A stretch of DNA of 64,000 nt from Portunus trituberculatus (Eukaryota; Arthropoda; Malacostraca; Decapoda; Portunidae), in the NCBI RefSeq assembly GCF_017591435.1, contig NC_059289.1, positions 9,468,769-9,532,768 on the forward strand. Direction: 5' to 3'. Shown in pieces: positions 21,007-34,030 of this stretch (within the stretch, counting starts at the first letter, position 1; each line of letters starts with the position of its first letter). Both the position numbers and the translations under genes were made by a program. Under the pieces are notes generated by a model. It had not been told where the DNA came from and did no database searches. It saw only the letters and a program-made list of their open reading frames with translations.

Positions 21007-21300
21007 CCCGGTAGCTCAGTGGTTAGAGCGCTGGCTTCACAAGCCAGAGGACCGGGGTTCGATTCCCCGGCCGGGTGGAGATATTTGGGTATGTCTCCTT
21101 TGACGTGTAGCCCCTGTTCACCTAGCAGTGAGTAGGTACGGGATGTAAATCGAGGAGTTGTGACCTTGTTGTCCCGGTGTGTGGTGTGTGCCTGGTCTCA
21201 GGCCTATCCGAAGATCGGAAACAATGAGCTCTGAGCTCGTTCCGTAGGGTAACGTCTGGCTGTCTCGTCAGAGACTGCAGCAGATCAAAAGGTGAATTAC
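21005..21300 (+). mobile_element. tRNA-Val-like SINE family A, copy 1
   Basis: The first 71 bases (21006-21076) fold as a complete tRNA cloverleaf with anticodon CAC (Val). Box A is TAGCTCAGTGG (21012-21022), box B is GGTTCGATTCC (21056-21066), and a seven-pair acceptor stem is possible. Non-tRNA body follows (GGAGATATTTGGGTATGTCTCC, split: GGAGATATTTGG and GTATGTCTCC), to about GCAGCAGATCAAA. A second copy with the same body lies at 59770-60057 on the minus strand. The linked body and a second, decayed head argue for a SINE and against a stand-alone tRNA gene. Confidence 0.85.
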
Positions 21301-21479
21301 ACGCGCGGAGCCGTCGAGCAGGACGCACGCATCTGAGCAGCTCGCTGAGATTACTTCAAAAGGAGTTAGACCACAGGCCTAGATGTATGTATAGGGGGAG
21401 AGGGGGCCATAGGTTCTCCTATCTCCAAAGGAAATAAGTGTTAGACCACATATAGATAATTAATGAACAACGAGAGAGA
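21301..21479 (+). other. Spacer with dispersed repeat before LINE copy D
   Basis: It contains the CCTAGATGTATG ... GGTTCTCCTATCTCC block shared with 960-1045 (inverse orientation) and ends in a short GA run before the ATG of LINE copy D. It may be the 5' UTR of that LINE. Confidence 0.5.
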
Positions 21480-21482
21480 GAG

Positions 21483-22566
21483 ATGGAACCAAGTAGCGCT
21501 GCCAGGCGCACGACAGAACCAAAACATACGGCGAGTGGGAACCAACGCATTATAGAAACCCCTATAGGTTTAAGAAAACTGACTGATGATAGTATGGATA
21601 AGGATTTCGCGGGTTTCCGGGATGAACGAAGTAATATGAGAAGACTTGTTTATGTAGAAAGGGAATTAAGAAACATGAAGGAGGTGATAACCAGTCTTAT
21701 GGATAAACAAGACCGACTGCTTGCAGAAAACACAGCCCTGAAACCAAGAGTAACTGAATGTGAGAAAGTAAGTGAAATAAACCAAGAATTGAAAGAGGAG
21801 ATTGTAGAAATAAGGAAGCAAAATGACGTTCTTAAAACAACATGTCAAAATTATGAAAGTTCTCTAAAGAACTTGCAGGATAAAGTGCAGCACGGGATTA
21901 CAGACAGGGTAGAAGGTGGTCTAGGTGATAACAAGTTGAAAGAATTAAGAAATGAATGGAAACAAGAGCAAGAAGAGGAAAAGTCAAATTTTCAGAAGTG
22001 GTAAGGAGGCAAATTCAGGAGAACACCAAAGTCGCTATAATAGAGGCTATCAAGGAGAAGGAAGATTTAGTGCGAGATGCAGTGGACAAGAAAAAGCTTT
22101 GTGATTTATAGGATGAGTAAAAGAAAAATCCAAATAAATTCACAAGAGAACATGAAGAAAGGAAATGGCCAAAACAGTTATCAAACGAGTACAAGAACAG
22201 CACACAAGAATTTGAGCAGGAGGTAGAGGAAGGTACAGTGAAAGAGGAAAGAGACCAATGAAGGTGAAAATGAGATCTCAAGTGGCCGTAGAAAAAATAT
22301 GGCTAGAAAAGGAAGCTGGCCGATGATATCAATCACAAGGAAATATGGATGAAAAGAGATATGAACATAGAGGAAAGGGAAAAGGAGAAATTGCTAAGTG
22401 AAGCTAAGGAAAAAAAACGAGAAAAGGACAGAAATAGAGAAGAATTTTTACTGGAGGGTTCTGGATATGAGACTAAAGAAGTGGTATCTAAGAAAAAGAG
22501 GAGGTCGTGGAGGAAGTAATAAATTAAGAGTGACTTATACTAACATAGATGGTTTGTTATCAAGTA
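21483..22566 (+). pseudogene. LINE ORF1-like N-terminus: coiled coil and RRM (copy D)
   Basis: The open frame from the ATG at 21483 to 22004 encodes a Glu/Lys-rich coiled coil (heptad-like runs from residue 60). After a stop, a degraded frame continues with FTREHEERKWPKQ, then the C-terminal RNA-binding block (MKRDMNIEEREKEKLL) and EEFLLEGSGYETKEVV, leading into TNIDGLLSS, the first endonuclease strand. Copies G and E show the same order in better condition. Confidence 0.7.
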
Positions 22567-22578
22567 CGTAATTGGAAG

Positions 22579-24235
<1,657 letters not shown>

Positions 24236-25112
24236 ATTAGCACCGCTGAAGGAAAAAAAGGGCCAAGCTCGGTAAAGGCGAGTTGGGGTTCCTCGAATTT
24301 TTCCACTGACATACATGATTTGAATTTAGTTGAGGAAGCAATTAATGGGACAGAAATATTCTGCACTCAAAGTGACCTCAGGGCTCAGGCTGCAGGGCGA
24401 CTGCGGCATGGTGGATGGCATCAAGCTGTCCTACAGCAGGACCTCCTGCTGGTGCTGGAAGAGGCGGCGGCTTCTGGCTGCCTTTACCTTCCACGGCAAG
24501 GAGACGGGCTACACGCCGCCGCCCAGGTGGCGACCATCAAGCTGGACCGTCTGATGAAGAAGGACGGGAGACTCCAGTTACCGTGACTTGCTTTGCGGGT
24601 GGCACCCGTGTCTTTGAGAAGGAAATGCCCCTGGCTGACCTTCTGCGGGCTCTCAAGTGCACCGCCAGAGGGAACCAGGCGGCCCTCTACTTCTGCCTCG
24701 TAGGTGAGAAAAAGGGAAGCAGTCAGGCCTACACAGCGCTGTTCTGCAATGGCAAGCGGGTTGGGGATGGCGACATTGCCGGCCGCTCGGGAGGGTGCTC
24801 CGGCAGGCCCGCCTCCATCCCGAGGCTGACTTCCAGGACGCCCTGGACCAGGTCAGCACGGATCCTGAGGATGACTTCCAGGACGCCTTGGACCAGGTCA
24901 GCCAGGATCCTGAGGATGACTTCCAGGACGCCCTGGACCAGGACAGCACGGATTCTGAGGCTGACCTGGACGTGGAGAGTCTGGGTTATGAGGGTGACCT
25001 GGAAAGCGCCAGCCTAGATTCTGAGACAGACCCAGAAGAAATCAGTCTGGACTATGATGCTGACCTGGAAAGCGACAGCCAGGACTCTGATAACGCTCAA
25101 TCTATATTCTGA
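24236..25112 (+). pseudogene. GC-rich hypothetical gene with acidic 15-residue repeats (frameshifted)
   Basis: I do not recognise this gene. Composition changes sharply to GC-rich coding-like sequence. Following the best frame gives VDGIKLSYSRTSCWCWKR (about 24410), FTFHGKETGYTPP (about 24487), KLDRLMKKDGRLQ (about 24540), VTVTCFAGGTRVFEKEMPL (about 24580), CTARGNQAALYFCLVGEKKG (about 24660), and then 15-residue units such as DPEDDFQDALDQ repeated three times, decaying into DLES/SLDY-type acidic units up to TGA at 25110. About three frame changes are required, so it is a pseudogene or the assembly has indels. CTCTCTGCCAG at 24221-24231 could be a splice acceptor. Confidence 0.45.
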
Positions 25113-25280
25113 GGATAACCTGTAAGAGGTCTGTGTAGATTATGAGGATTTTGAGGCTGACGCACCCTCACATAGGCAAGAGCAGGCAGTAGGGGCAGGG
25201 TACGAGGGTGAAGGCGAAGCCTTATGGCAGAGCAGCTGGACATCCTTCCAGCCTGGTTGGTGCAGTGGTTGGCCGTTCTA
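25113..25280 (+). other. Continuation of the acidic-repeat gene region
   Basis: After the stop at 25110-25112 the sequence still reads as acidic repeat remnants in other frames (GAGGATTTTGAGGCTGAC near 25142), then passes into unique sequence that abuts the telomere-like array. It may be the former C-terminus or 3' UTR. Confidence 0.35.
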
Positions 25281-26362
25281 CTAACCTAACCTAACCTAAC
25301 CAATGAAACCAACCTAACCTAACAACGAAACCAACCTAACCTAACAACGAAACCAACCTAACCTAACCGAAACCCTAACCAACAACCTAACAACCTAACC
25401 AACCTAACCAACCTAACCAACGAAACCAACCTAACAACGACGAAACAACCTAACCTAACAACGAAACCAACCTAACCTAACAACGAAACCAACCTAACCA
25501 ACCAACGAAACCAACCTAACCTAACAACGAAACCAACCTAACCTAACAACGAAACCAACCTAACCTAACAACGAAACCAACCTAACCTAACAACGAAACC
25601 AACCTAACCTAACAACGAAACCAACCTAACCTAACAACGAAACCAACCTAACCTAACAACGAAACCAACCTAACCTAACAACGAAACCAACAACCTAACA
25701 ACGAAACCAACCTAACCTAACCAACGAAACCAACCTAACCTAACAACGAAACCAACCTAACCTAACAACGAAACCAACCTAACCTAACAACGAAACCAAC
25801 CTAACCTAACAACGAAACCAACCTAACCTAACAACGAAACCAACCTAACCTAACAACGAAACCAACCTAACCTAACAACGAAACCAACCTAACCTAACAA
25901 CGAAACCAACCTAACCTAACAACGAACCTAACCTAACAACGAAACCAACCTAACCTAACAACGAAACCAACCTAACCTAACAACGAAACCAACCTAACCT
26001 AACAACGAAACCAACCTAACCTAACAACGAAACCAACCTAACCTAACAACGAAACCAACCTAACCTAACAACGAAACCAACCTAACCTAACAACGAAACC
26101 AACCTAACCTAACAACGAAACCAACCTAACCTAACAACGAAACCAACCTAACCTAACAACGAAACCAACCTAACCTAACAACGAAACCAACCTAACCTAA
26201 CAACGAAACCAACCTAACCTAACAACGAAACCAACCTAACCTAACAACGAAACCAACCTAACCTAACAACGAAACCAACCTAACCTAACCAACGAAACCA
26301 ACCTAACCTAACAACGAAACCAACCTAACCTAACTAACGACACCAACCTGACCTAACCTAAC
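25281..26362. repeat. TTAGG-derived 22-bp minisatellite (about 45 units)
   Basis: It begins with four CCTAA units, then repeats AACCTAACCTAACAACGAAACC with few changes for about 1.08 kb, and ends with CTGACCTAACCTAACC. CCTAA is the complement of TTAGG, the arthropod telomere repeat, so each unit holds two to three telomeric pentamers plus a constant CAACGAAAC spacer. The middle of the array is almost perfectly homogeneous, whereas the first 230 bp is irregular (unit losses, CCAACC variants). Confidence 0.95.
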
Positions 26363-26567
26363 CGACAAGAACCGAGGCTTCCACTGCCCGCCGCTACCCA
26401 CTGATCAGCACGCCACCACTGCCCACCAATTAACACTAAGGCCTCCTTCACACCACGCCTCTGCCACAAGTGACTTTACTTTCTATTTTCTTACTCTCTA
26501 TTTACATTCTTTGTATTCTACTTTTACTTTCTCATGTTGTTCCTTTTCTTTCCTTAATTCTTCCTCC
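26363..26567. other. Unique spacer
   Basis: A C-rich stretch followed by T/C-rich sequence between the minisatellite and a SINE. No gene or element recognised. Confidence 0.5.
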
Positions 26568-26908
26568 TTTTTTTTTTTTTTTACGTTAAGGCCTATAGCG
26601 CCAGTAGGCTCACTTGAAGAGTGTATATATAGGAAGCGCAGTTCAGCTTCCGCCCATTAGTGGCGCAAGCAATTTTATTTATAGTGGTACCCATATTAGG
26701 GCCCATATCACCACCCAAGCTCATCTTGGGTGTAACCACCTAGAACCTGGGTATCATGGTGACATGTAGGTAACTTTAAACCACTCGACAAATGGCAAAG
26801 TGTTTAATTAAGGCTGTACGTGGTGGTGGGATTCGAACCTACGCGTGGATGTCTGGCCGATCCCACGCTCACCACCTTATCCACTGCGCCACCGCCTCCT
26901 TATTACTC
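26568..26908 (-). mobile_element. tRNA-derived SINE family B, copy 2
   Basis: A full-length minus-strand copy: the T-run at 26570-26582 is the A-tail. The body is shared with 20395-20738 (GGCCTATAGCGCC, TACCCATATTAGGGCCCATA). The head carries GTGGCGCAGTGGATAAGG and GGTTCGAATCCCACC at its right end (26825-26900), matching polymerase III boxes A and B. Confidence 0.85.
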
Positions 26909-27756
<848 letters not shown>

Positions 27757-28202
27757 CAGTAGGTCCTCGTTATACGGTAGTTCTTTATCCGGTAAATTCA
27801 TAGTTACGGTATTTGGAAATTACTACCCTCGATTCGATATACGGTAAGAAAAATTCGCAGATACGGTATCCGCTCATGTCATCCAAGAGGGCCCAGCGTG
27901 GGGGAGCAGGGGTGATGACGTCATCCACACCACACCTCCCCGCCACTCACAGTACTAACTTTAACTTGACCACCCTTGGAATCTCTTATCTCTTCCCTTC
28001 CCCTTTTAACTGCATTACATGTTACTTACATGCATTACTAATTAGATGAATAAATGGAATATTAAAGGGTTTATTGTAAGCACTAATATATTCATAGTAA
28101 TCATGGCAAACATTTAAAGCCTACTACCAGCGGTGAACCATGCAGCAACTGATAAAGGGCACAGATGGGCCTGGCAAACCCACTATCAGTGAATAGTGGA
28201 AG

Positions 28203-28463
28203 TTGTATAACATCAAGCACGCCTTAGATAACATCAAGTCATCTTGGGACGAAGTGAAGACGTCTACCATGAACTTGGCGTGGAATAAAGTATGGCCAGA
28301 ATGCGCACATGACTTCCCAGGCTTCGCTGAAGACAACATCGGTGCGATCAGAAATGACATAGTAAATCTGTGCCATAGGGCTGGCTTCGATGTTGATGAT
28401 GATGATGCTGACCCTGCTACAGGTGGCCCTTCCTCAATATTCTCTTTCTTCAAACCATTATGA
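28203..28463 (+). pseudogene. Tigger transposase C-terminal fragment
   Basis: About 85 codons: YNIKHALDNIKSSWDEVK, then MNLAWNKVWPEC and AIRNDIVNLCHRAGFDVD followed by a poly-Asp stretch. This is the C-terminal part of pogo/Tigger transposases, where IxxSWxxVxxxTMNxxWxKLWPEC is common. The DNA-binding and DDD catalytic domains are absent. The stop at 28461-28463 is probably native. Confidence 0.7.
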
Positions 28464-28489
28464 CTTCTGATCTGGAAAGCCAACGAGTC

Positions 28490-29560
28490 TCTGATAATTT
28501 TAGCATTTTGTGCTTTAGCATGAACAATGTCCTGGATAATTTTCAGGTCATTTTGACGCTTGCTACAGCGTGCAAAATAGCAGCATACATTTCTTACAAA
28601 TGTTTCGAGCCATGATGGAAAGTGTTTGCTAGCATGGCTTGAACACAGAACAAATGAATGACAGACACATCCCAATATGAAAACAGATGGACAATCCTTT
28701 TTAAGTAGTGCCTGAAATCCTTTGTTGGGCCCCAGCATAGTGGAACAGTTGTCACTGGAGAATAATAATATTTTCCATTGGTATGCCTTTACATTTTAGC
28801 AGTTCTTTCACTGACTGATAGAGTCCTTCTGCTGTTCCGTTTTCGACTTCAACAATATCCAATAGTGCGTCTGAAACTTTACACTTTTGTTCATCATAAA
28901 ATCGCACCATCACCGCAACCGCAAGTACTTGCGATACTGACACATCAGTACATTCATCTATTATCAGAGAAACCATTTTTCACTGCAAGCTTTTTGCTAC
29001 CCATTGTTTTCTTAACCATACAATGCCGTCTTGCATCAAGTAAGAATTTTTTTCTCTTGCTTTCAAACTACGAGCCACTTCACATTTGGGAAACATTTGT
29101 TCATGGTTTCTACCAGATGATCAATCTGCCTGAAGGGCACTCCGTGTTCGGCTACATACCCTGCCAGCAGAAGTTCTGCTTTGGAAACTTGATCATCTAG
29201 ATTGTCTACCGCTGGTTTCTTTTCAGATATGACTGAATTGCAATAGCACTTCTCTTAGCATTGTAGTTTTTCACGTGCTTTGCAGAAGCTTTATGTTGCA
29301 TGAAAGAGGACTTGTTACAGTTTTTAACTTAAAGTCACACACACTGCAGATAGCTGCACATTTATCATTTGGATCTGGTTTCACCCAGTCTTTAAGTTCA
29401 GGATTTTTAAGCCATTCCGCATTAAAAGCCTGCTGGTACCATGTTTTCTTCCTTCTGCTTCCGACAGAGCAGACGACGATGTCTTATGCTCGTCTGCCCA
29501 CTTAGCGGAAGATGAGTAAGGGCTGAAATCCCTACTGTCCCTTAGCCTCGGGAGGACATC
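28490..29560 (-). pseudogene. hAT-type transposase-like protein fragment (ZNF862/KIAA1586-like)
   Basis: Minus-strand pieces: a decayed N-terminal part (29510-29000) with NLKTG and CEVARSLKARRK-like residues; a clean frame at 28976-28752 with MVSLIIDECTDVSVSQVLAV, the first catalytic Asp block of hAT (I-x-D-E-S/C-T-D-x-S); and 28738-28490 with LLKKDCPSVFILGCVCHSF, the C-x-x-H block, followed by WLETFVRNVCCYFARCSKR. Several stops interrupt it. The same open frame runs on past 28490 only because it reads the antisense of the Tigger fragment; that part is not hAT protein. Confidence 0.65.
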
Positions 29561-29825
29561 ATCTGATAGAATACATGGCGATTGAATGGTAAATAAAAAA
29601 CATTTTCTGTTTATTTCTTTTGCGCAGTACTTTACTTTTTTTTTTTTTTTTTACATATTTTTTAATGATTATTTACATGTATTTGTATTTCTGTAGGGTG
29701 ACTTTCGACGTGCTGGAACGCATTCTCTAATATTACATGTTATGATGGATTCAGTATACGGTAAATTCGATATGCGGTAAGGTTTTCAGGAACGCATATG
29801 TACCGTATAACGAGGACTTACTGTA

Positions 29826-32560
29826 TATTGGAAGTAAGGGATTATTTGAAAGAGAAAGAGCCAGATGTAATGTGTATCGTTGAAACAAAACTGAAAAAAG
29901 AGATCCATGTCAACTTTAAAGAGGAAGGTTATAATCATAGAATACCTGGAGGAAGGACAGGAAGGATAAAGGGGGAGGAGTGCTAATAATGGTTCGTGAT
30001 AACATATGTGTGGAGGATGTGCAATATGAAGAGGATAAAGTGGAAGTACTGGGAGTAACAATCTAAACAAAAGATTTGAAGAAAAGGAAAATTATAGTCA
30101 CTTATGTTCCACCAAAGACTAATACATGGGGATCAGAAGAGCATAAAGATATGTAAAGAGGCGATAAAGTGCCTAGATAACATGATAAGAAGAGATAGAA
30201 GAATACTCTTAGTTGAAGACTTTAACTGTAAAAAATAAACTGGAGAGAGATGGAAGTAATGGAAAATGCTGGGCAGTGAAGTGAGAAAGTGTTACAGCTA
30301 ACTATGGTTAATACAATGGACCAATGGGTGGAGGAGTCCACAAGGTACAGGGGGGAAGAAGAACCATCGTTGCTTGACTTGGTCTTCACAAAGAAACCAG
30401 AGTCCCTCCAATCATACAATACCTTAGTCCAATGGGGAAAAGTGATCATGTGACAGTAGAGATACAAATGCAGGAGGAAGACGAGATAAGTTACAGAGAG
30501 GACTATAAAGGAGAGAGATTAAATTATGCAAGAGCGGATTTTGAAAAATTAAGGAGTTATTTTGCTGATATTGAGTGGAGTAATATTATGTGCAGGAAGA
30601 CTGTACAAGAGAAATATGATATATTCTTACAAAAATACTATGAAGGAGTAAAAAAGTTTGTTCCTGTTTATAGAGTTCAGAAAAAATACATGCTTGGTAC
30701 AATGCTAGATGCTTACAAGCAAAATATGCAAAGGATAAAGCGTGGAAGAAACTTTTAAAGCAGGGAAATGACTATAATAGTCGGCAGTACAAAGATACTA
30801 GAAATGAATATATTAGAGTAAGGAGAGAGGAAGAAAGAAAGTTTGAGAAAGATGTAGTGGATAAAAAACAAGGATGAACCCAAACTTATCTACAAGTTTA
30901 AGGAATAAGGAAACAATTGAAAAAATAATTAAAGAAGGAAAGACATACCAAACAGAGAAAGAAATGTGTGAAATAATGAATGAGAACTTCAAAACGGTAT
31001 TCACTGAAGATGATGATTTCACAGAACCTAATAGGACATTGGATTGCCAAGGATTAAAGGAGATTGCAGTGCACAAAGAGGATATTGGAAGATTACTGGA
31101 CAGGTTGGAGGTCAGAAAACAATGGGGCCAGATGGTGTATCAGGCTGGGTGTTAAAAGAATGTAAAGAGCAAGTACTGGAGCCAATTTGGGAAATAATTA
31201 AAAGTTCAATGAATGAAGAAAAAGTTCCACGAGTGGAAGAGAGCCAATGTAATACCGATATTTAAAGGAGGAAAGGCAACTGAACCACTAAACTACAGAC
31301 CAGTGTCACTTACAAGTGTCGTAGGGAAATTATGTGAAATAATTATCAAAGAAAAGTGGTTTAAATTTCTAGAAGAGGAGCAAGTCATATCGAACAGACA
31401 ATTTGGATTTAGGACAGGGCGGTCATGTGTATCAAATTTAATAAGCTTCTACTCCAGAGTTATTGCAGGACTTGAAAACAGAGATGGATGGGTAGACACA
31501 GTATACCTGGACATTAAAAAGGCATTTGATAAAGTCCCTAACGGAAGACTTCTTTGGAACTAGAGAATATAGGAGGACTGCGTGGAACCTTGCTCGAATT
31601 GACAAAAGATTATTTGAAGGATAGGAAATGAGAACTGTGATCAAAGATACATACTCATCTTGGAGTAAAGTAACTAGTGGAGTGCCACAAGGGTCAGTGT
31701 TAGCCCCCTTTATGTTTCAAGTTTATGTAAACAACATTCACATTGGGATAAACAGCTATGTGAATTTATTCTCCGATGATGCAAAGTTGCTAAAAGTTAT
31801 CAAAACCAGAGAGGACTGTCTACGGTTACAGGAAGATTTAAACAAAATTTATGAATGGAGCAAGAAGTGGAAATTGGAGTTTAATGCCAAGAAATGTCAC
31901 ATAATGGAACTAGGAAAGAGTAAGAGAAGACCAGTATGGAACTATTTGATGGGACGAGCAAATAACGAAGACAAAAGAGGAAAAAGATCTTGGAGTGATC
32001 ATACAAGAAAATCTGAGCCTTGATAAACACATGAACAAGATATATGGACTATCATATAAGATGTTGACTAATATAAGAGTGGCATTTCATTACATGGATA
32101 AAGATATGATGAAAAAAAATCATCACAAGCATGATATGCCCAAGGCTGGAATATGCAGCAGTGGTATGGTCTCCGAGCTCTAAAAAAAGATATAAGAAAA
32201 CTGGAAAGGATACAGAAGATTGCTACAAAGATGGTGCCGGAATTAAAGGACCTCACATATGAAGAACGACTGAAGGAAATGGGACTGCCACCTTTACAGG
32301 ATAGAAGAGAACGTGGGGACCTAATAACAATGTATAAGATAGTAAATGATATTGAAAAAATAGACAAAGAAGACCTGGCGCTGTTGGCGGAAGATGGAAG
32401 GACAAGAGGACATGAAAAGAAGATCAGGATGAGGCAGTGTGTGAAGGATGTTGGAAAATACAGTTTTCCACACAGAACAGTGAAAAATGGAATGCATTGG
32501 ATAAGGAAATTGCTGCAGCACATAGTGTGCATAACTTTAAAGAAAAACTAGATAAATGGA
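29826..32560 (+). pseudogene. LINE endonuclease-reverse transcriptase, 3' half of copy D
   Basis: Endonuclease at 29826-30450 (VETKLKKEI, ATYVPPKT-like, FNCKK, LLDLVFTKK) with stops. RT upstream region at 30432-30900; RT at 31044-31563, with TMGPDGVSGWVLKE, NYRPVSLTSVVGKL, RQFGFRTGRSCVSNL and YLDIKKAFDKVPN; palm at 31628-32023, with SGVPQGSVLAPFMF and FSDDAKLL, so the usual Ala of F-A-D-D is Ser. C-terminal domain at 32153-32551, ending in YSFPHRTVK. At least six frame changes or stops. Confidence 0.8.
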
Positions 32561-32632
32561 GATATGGAGACAGGACACTATGAGTCCCGGTCGAACCCTA
32601 TACAATACAACTTGGTAAATACAACTAGGTAA

Positions 32633-32634
<2 letters not shown>

Positions 32635-32699
<65 letters not shown>
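32635..32699. repeat. (CA)n joining LINE copies D and E
   Basis: A 65-bp CA repeat that follows TAGGTAAATAC at the copy D 3' end and immediately precedes the 5'-truncated start of copy E in the same orientation. Confidence 0.9.
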
Positions 32700-32701
<2 letters not shown>

Positions 32702-32724
32702 TAAAGAGAAAGAAGATCTGGTGC

Positions 32725-33408
32725 GGGATACAGTGGATAAGATAAAGCTTCATGATTTTTGGGATGAATGAAAAGAAATATCCAAATAATTTCACAAGAG
32801 AACGTGAAGAGAGAGAATTGGCCAAAACTGTTATCAAACAAGTTCAAGACAGCACACAAGAACTAGACCAGGAGGTGGAAGAAGTGATCAGGCTAGGAAG
32901 CTGCAGTGAAGTGGGTAGGAGACCAATGAAAGTGAAAATGAGATCCCAAGTGGCAGTAGAGGAAATTATGGCTAGGAAAGGGAAGCTGGCCGGTGATACT
33001 AAACACAAGGATATATGGATAAAAAGAGATATGAACCTATGGAGAGGGAAAAGGAGAAAGTGCTAAAAAGTGAAGGTAAGGAAAGAAAGAGAAAAGGACA
33101 GAGATGGAGAAGAAGAATTTTTACTGGAGGGTTCTGGATTTGAGACTAAAGAAGTGGTATGTACAGAAGAAAGAGGAGGTAGTGGAGGAGGCAAGAAATT
33201 AAGAGTGACTTATACTAATATAGATGGGTTGTTATCAAGTATCTTGGATGTTAGGGATTATTTGAAAGAGAAAATGTAATGTGCATCGTTGAAACAAAAC
33301 TAAGAGAGCAGATCCATGGTAACTTTAAAGAGGAGGGATATAATAGCTAGAGGAGAGACAGGAAGGATTAAGGGGAGGAAGAGGAGTGCTAATAATGGTT
33401 CATGATAA
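32725..33408 (+). pseudogene. LINE RRM-CTD fused to endonuclease start (copy E)
   Basis: IFGMNEKKYPNNFTRERE (32753 on) is an L1-ORF1-type RRM start. EEVIRLGSC, then RPMKVKMRSQVAVEEIM and IKRDMNLW follow the C-terminal RNA-binding domain pattern. After a single in-frame TAA (33064-33066) the same frame continues at 33070 into the linker and LRVTYTNIDGLLSSIL, the first endonuclease strand. RRM-CTD and endonuclease are thus parts of one reading frame. Confidence 0.7.
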
Positions 33409-34028
33409 TGTACCGAGTAGCAGTACTGGAGTGGGATTATTACCCACTATTAGGGTATTTATTTAGTCCAAATCCTCATCTTCCCTTTCATATGTGTAGC
33501 TAGGAATTCTTATATAGGGAGTCCCTGTAGGGGGAGAAAGGAGATGACGTATGGCTGCGTGCGCAGTCATCATGGCTGCCACGTTGTAAGCTGAGGAGCG
33601 TGGTGGCGTCACCCTCACAACATCACCCCGCTCTCGTCTCGAGCACCGTTCCTGTGGAACCTTCTGCCACTTCCAGCACAGCAGGCCCAACCAGGCAGAG
33701 AGAGAGAGAGAGAGAAGCAGGACGCCGCGAGGGACGGGCCGCCATTTTTACCTCTCGGGACGCCACCACACGCACCCTCACGCCCTCTCATCTACAGCTG
33801 AGTTACCCACGGTTTCCCCCCCATAGGTCTCCCATCTTATAGGTAGGCTAGGTAGGAAGTTATCTGACTGTGATGAGTTGTTATTGAATTAAAGGGTCTA
33901 TTTAGTTAAGCTTGGTGTGTTCATCACTCCCCCCTTGGATTCGTTACATCTTTCTTTGCTCCCCTTACTCGGCCTAAGCTTCACGTAGGCCCAGTACAAG
34001 AGACTGAGCCTCACGAAGGTTCAGTATA
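33409..34028 (+). repeat. 5' LTR of the Gypsy element (620 bp)
   Basis: Begins TGTACCGAGTAGCAG and ends TTCAGTATA. It includes a (GA)n stretch at 33697-33716. It is nearly identical to the 3' LTR except that a block of about 420 bp present in the 3' LTR is absent between about 33607 and 33608. Confidence 0.9.
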
Positions 34029-34030
34029 GA

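Larger units (their letters stand above)
27757..29823 (+). mobile_element. Tigger/pogo-like transposon containing an inverse hAT fragment
   Basis: The ends are inverted repeats: left CAGTAGGTCCTCGTTATACG, right (reverse complement) CAGTAAGTCCTCGTTATACG. TA flanks the right end; the left flank is ATG, so the duplication is lost there. CAGTA-type ends and a pogo-type transposase C-terminus (28203-28463) fit Tigger. The rest of the transposase is missing, and the middle (about 28490-29560) is occupied by a minus-strand hAT-type coding fragment. Confidence 0.75.

Noticed and set aside
21006..21076. Functional tRNA-Val (CAC) gene
   Set aside because: It folds well, but it is joined to a SINE body that recurs with a decayed head at 59770-60057. 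A transcribed tRNA cannot be excluded but is less likely.
25281..26362. Regular short repeats with constant spacers resembling a CRISPR array
   Set aside because: The whole 22-bp unit repeats, with no variable spacers, and it is built on CCTAA telomere units in a eukaryotic genome.
28124..28489. Extension of the hAT-like minus frame to 28124 as part of one protein
   Set aside because: This part is the exact antisense of the Tigger C-terminal fragment on +, so it is a fortuitous extension.
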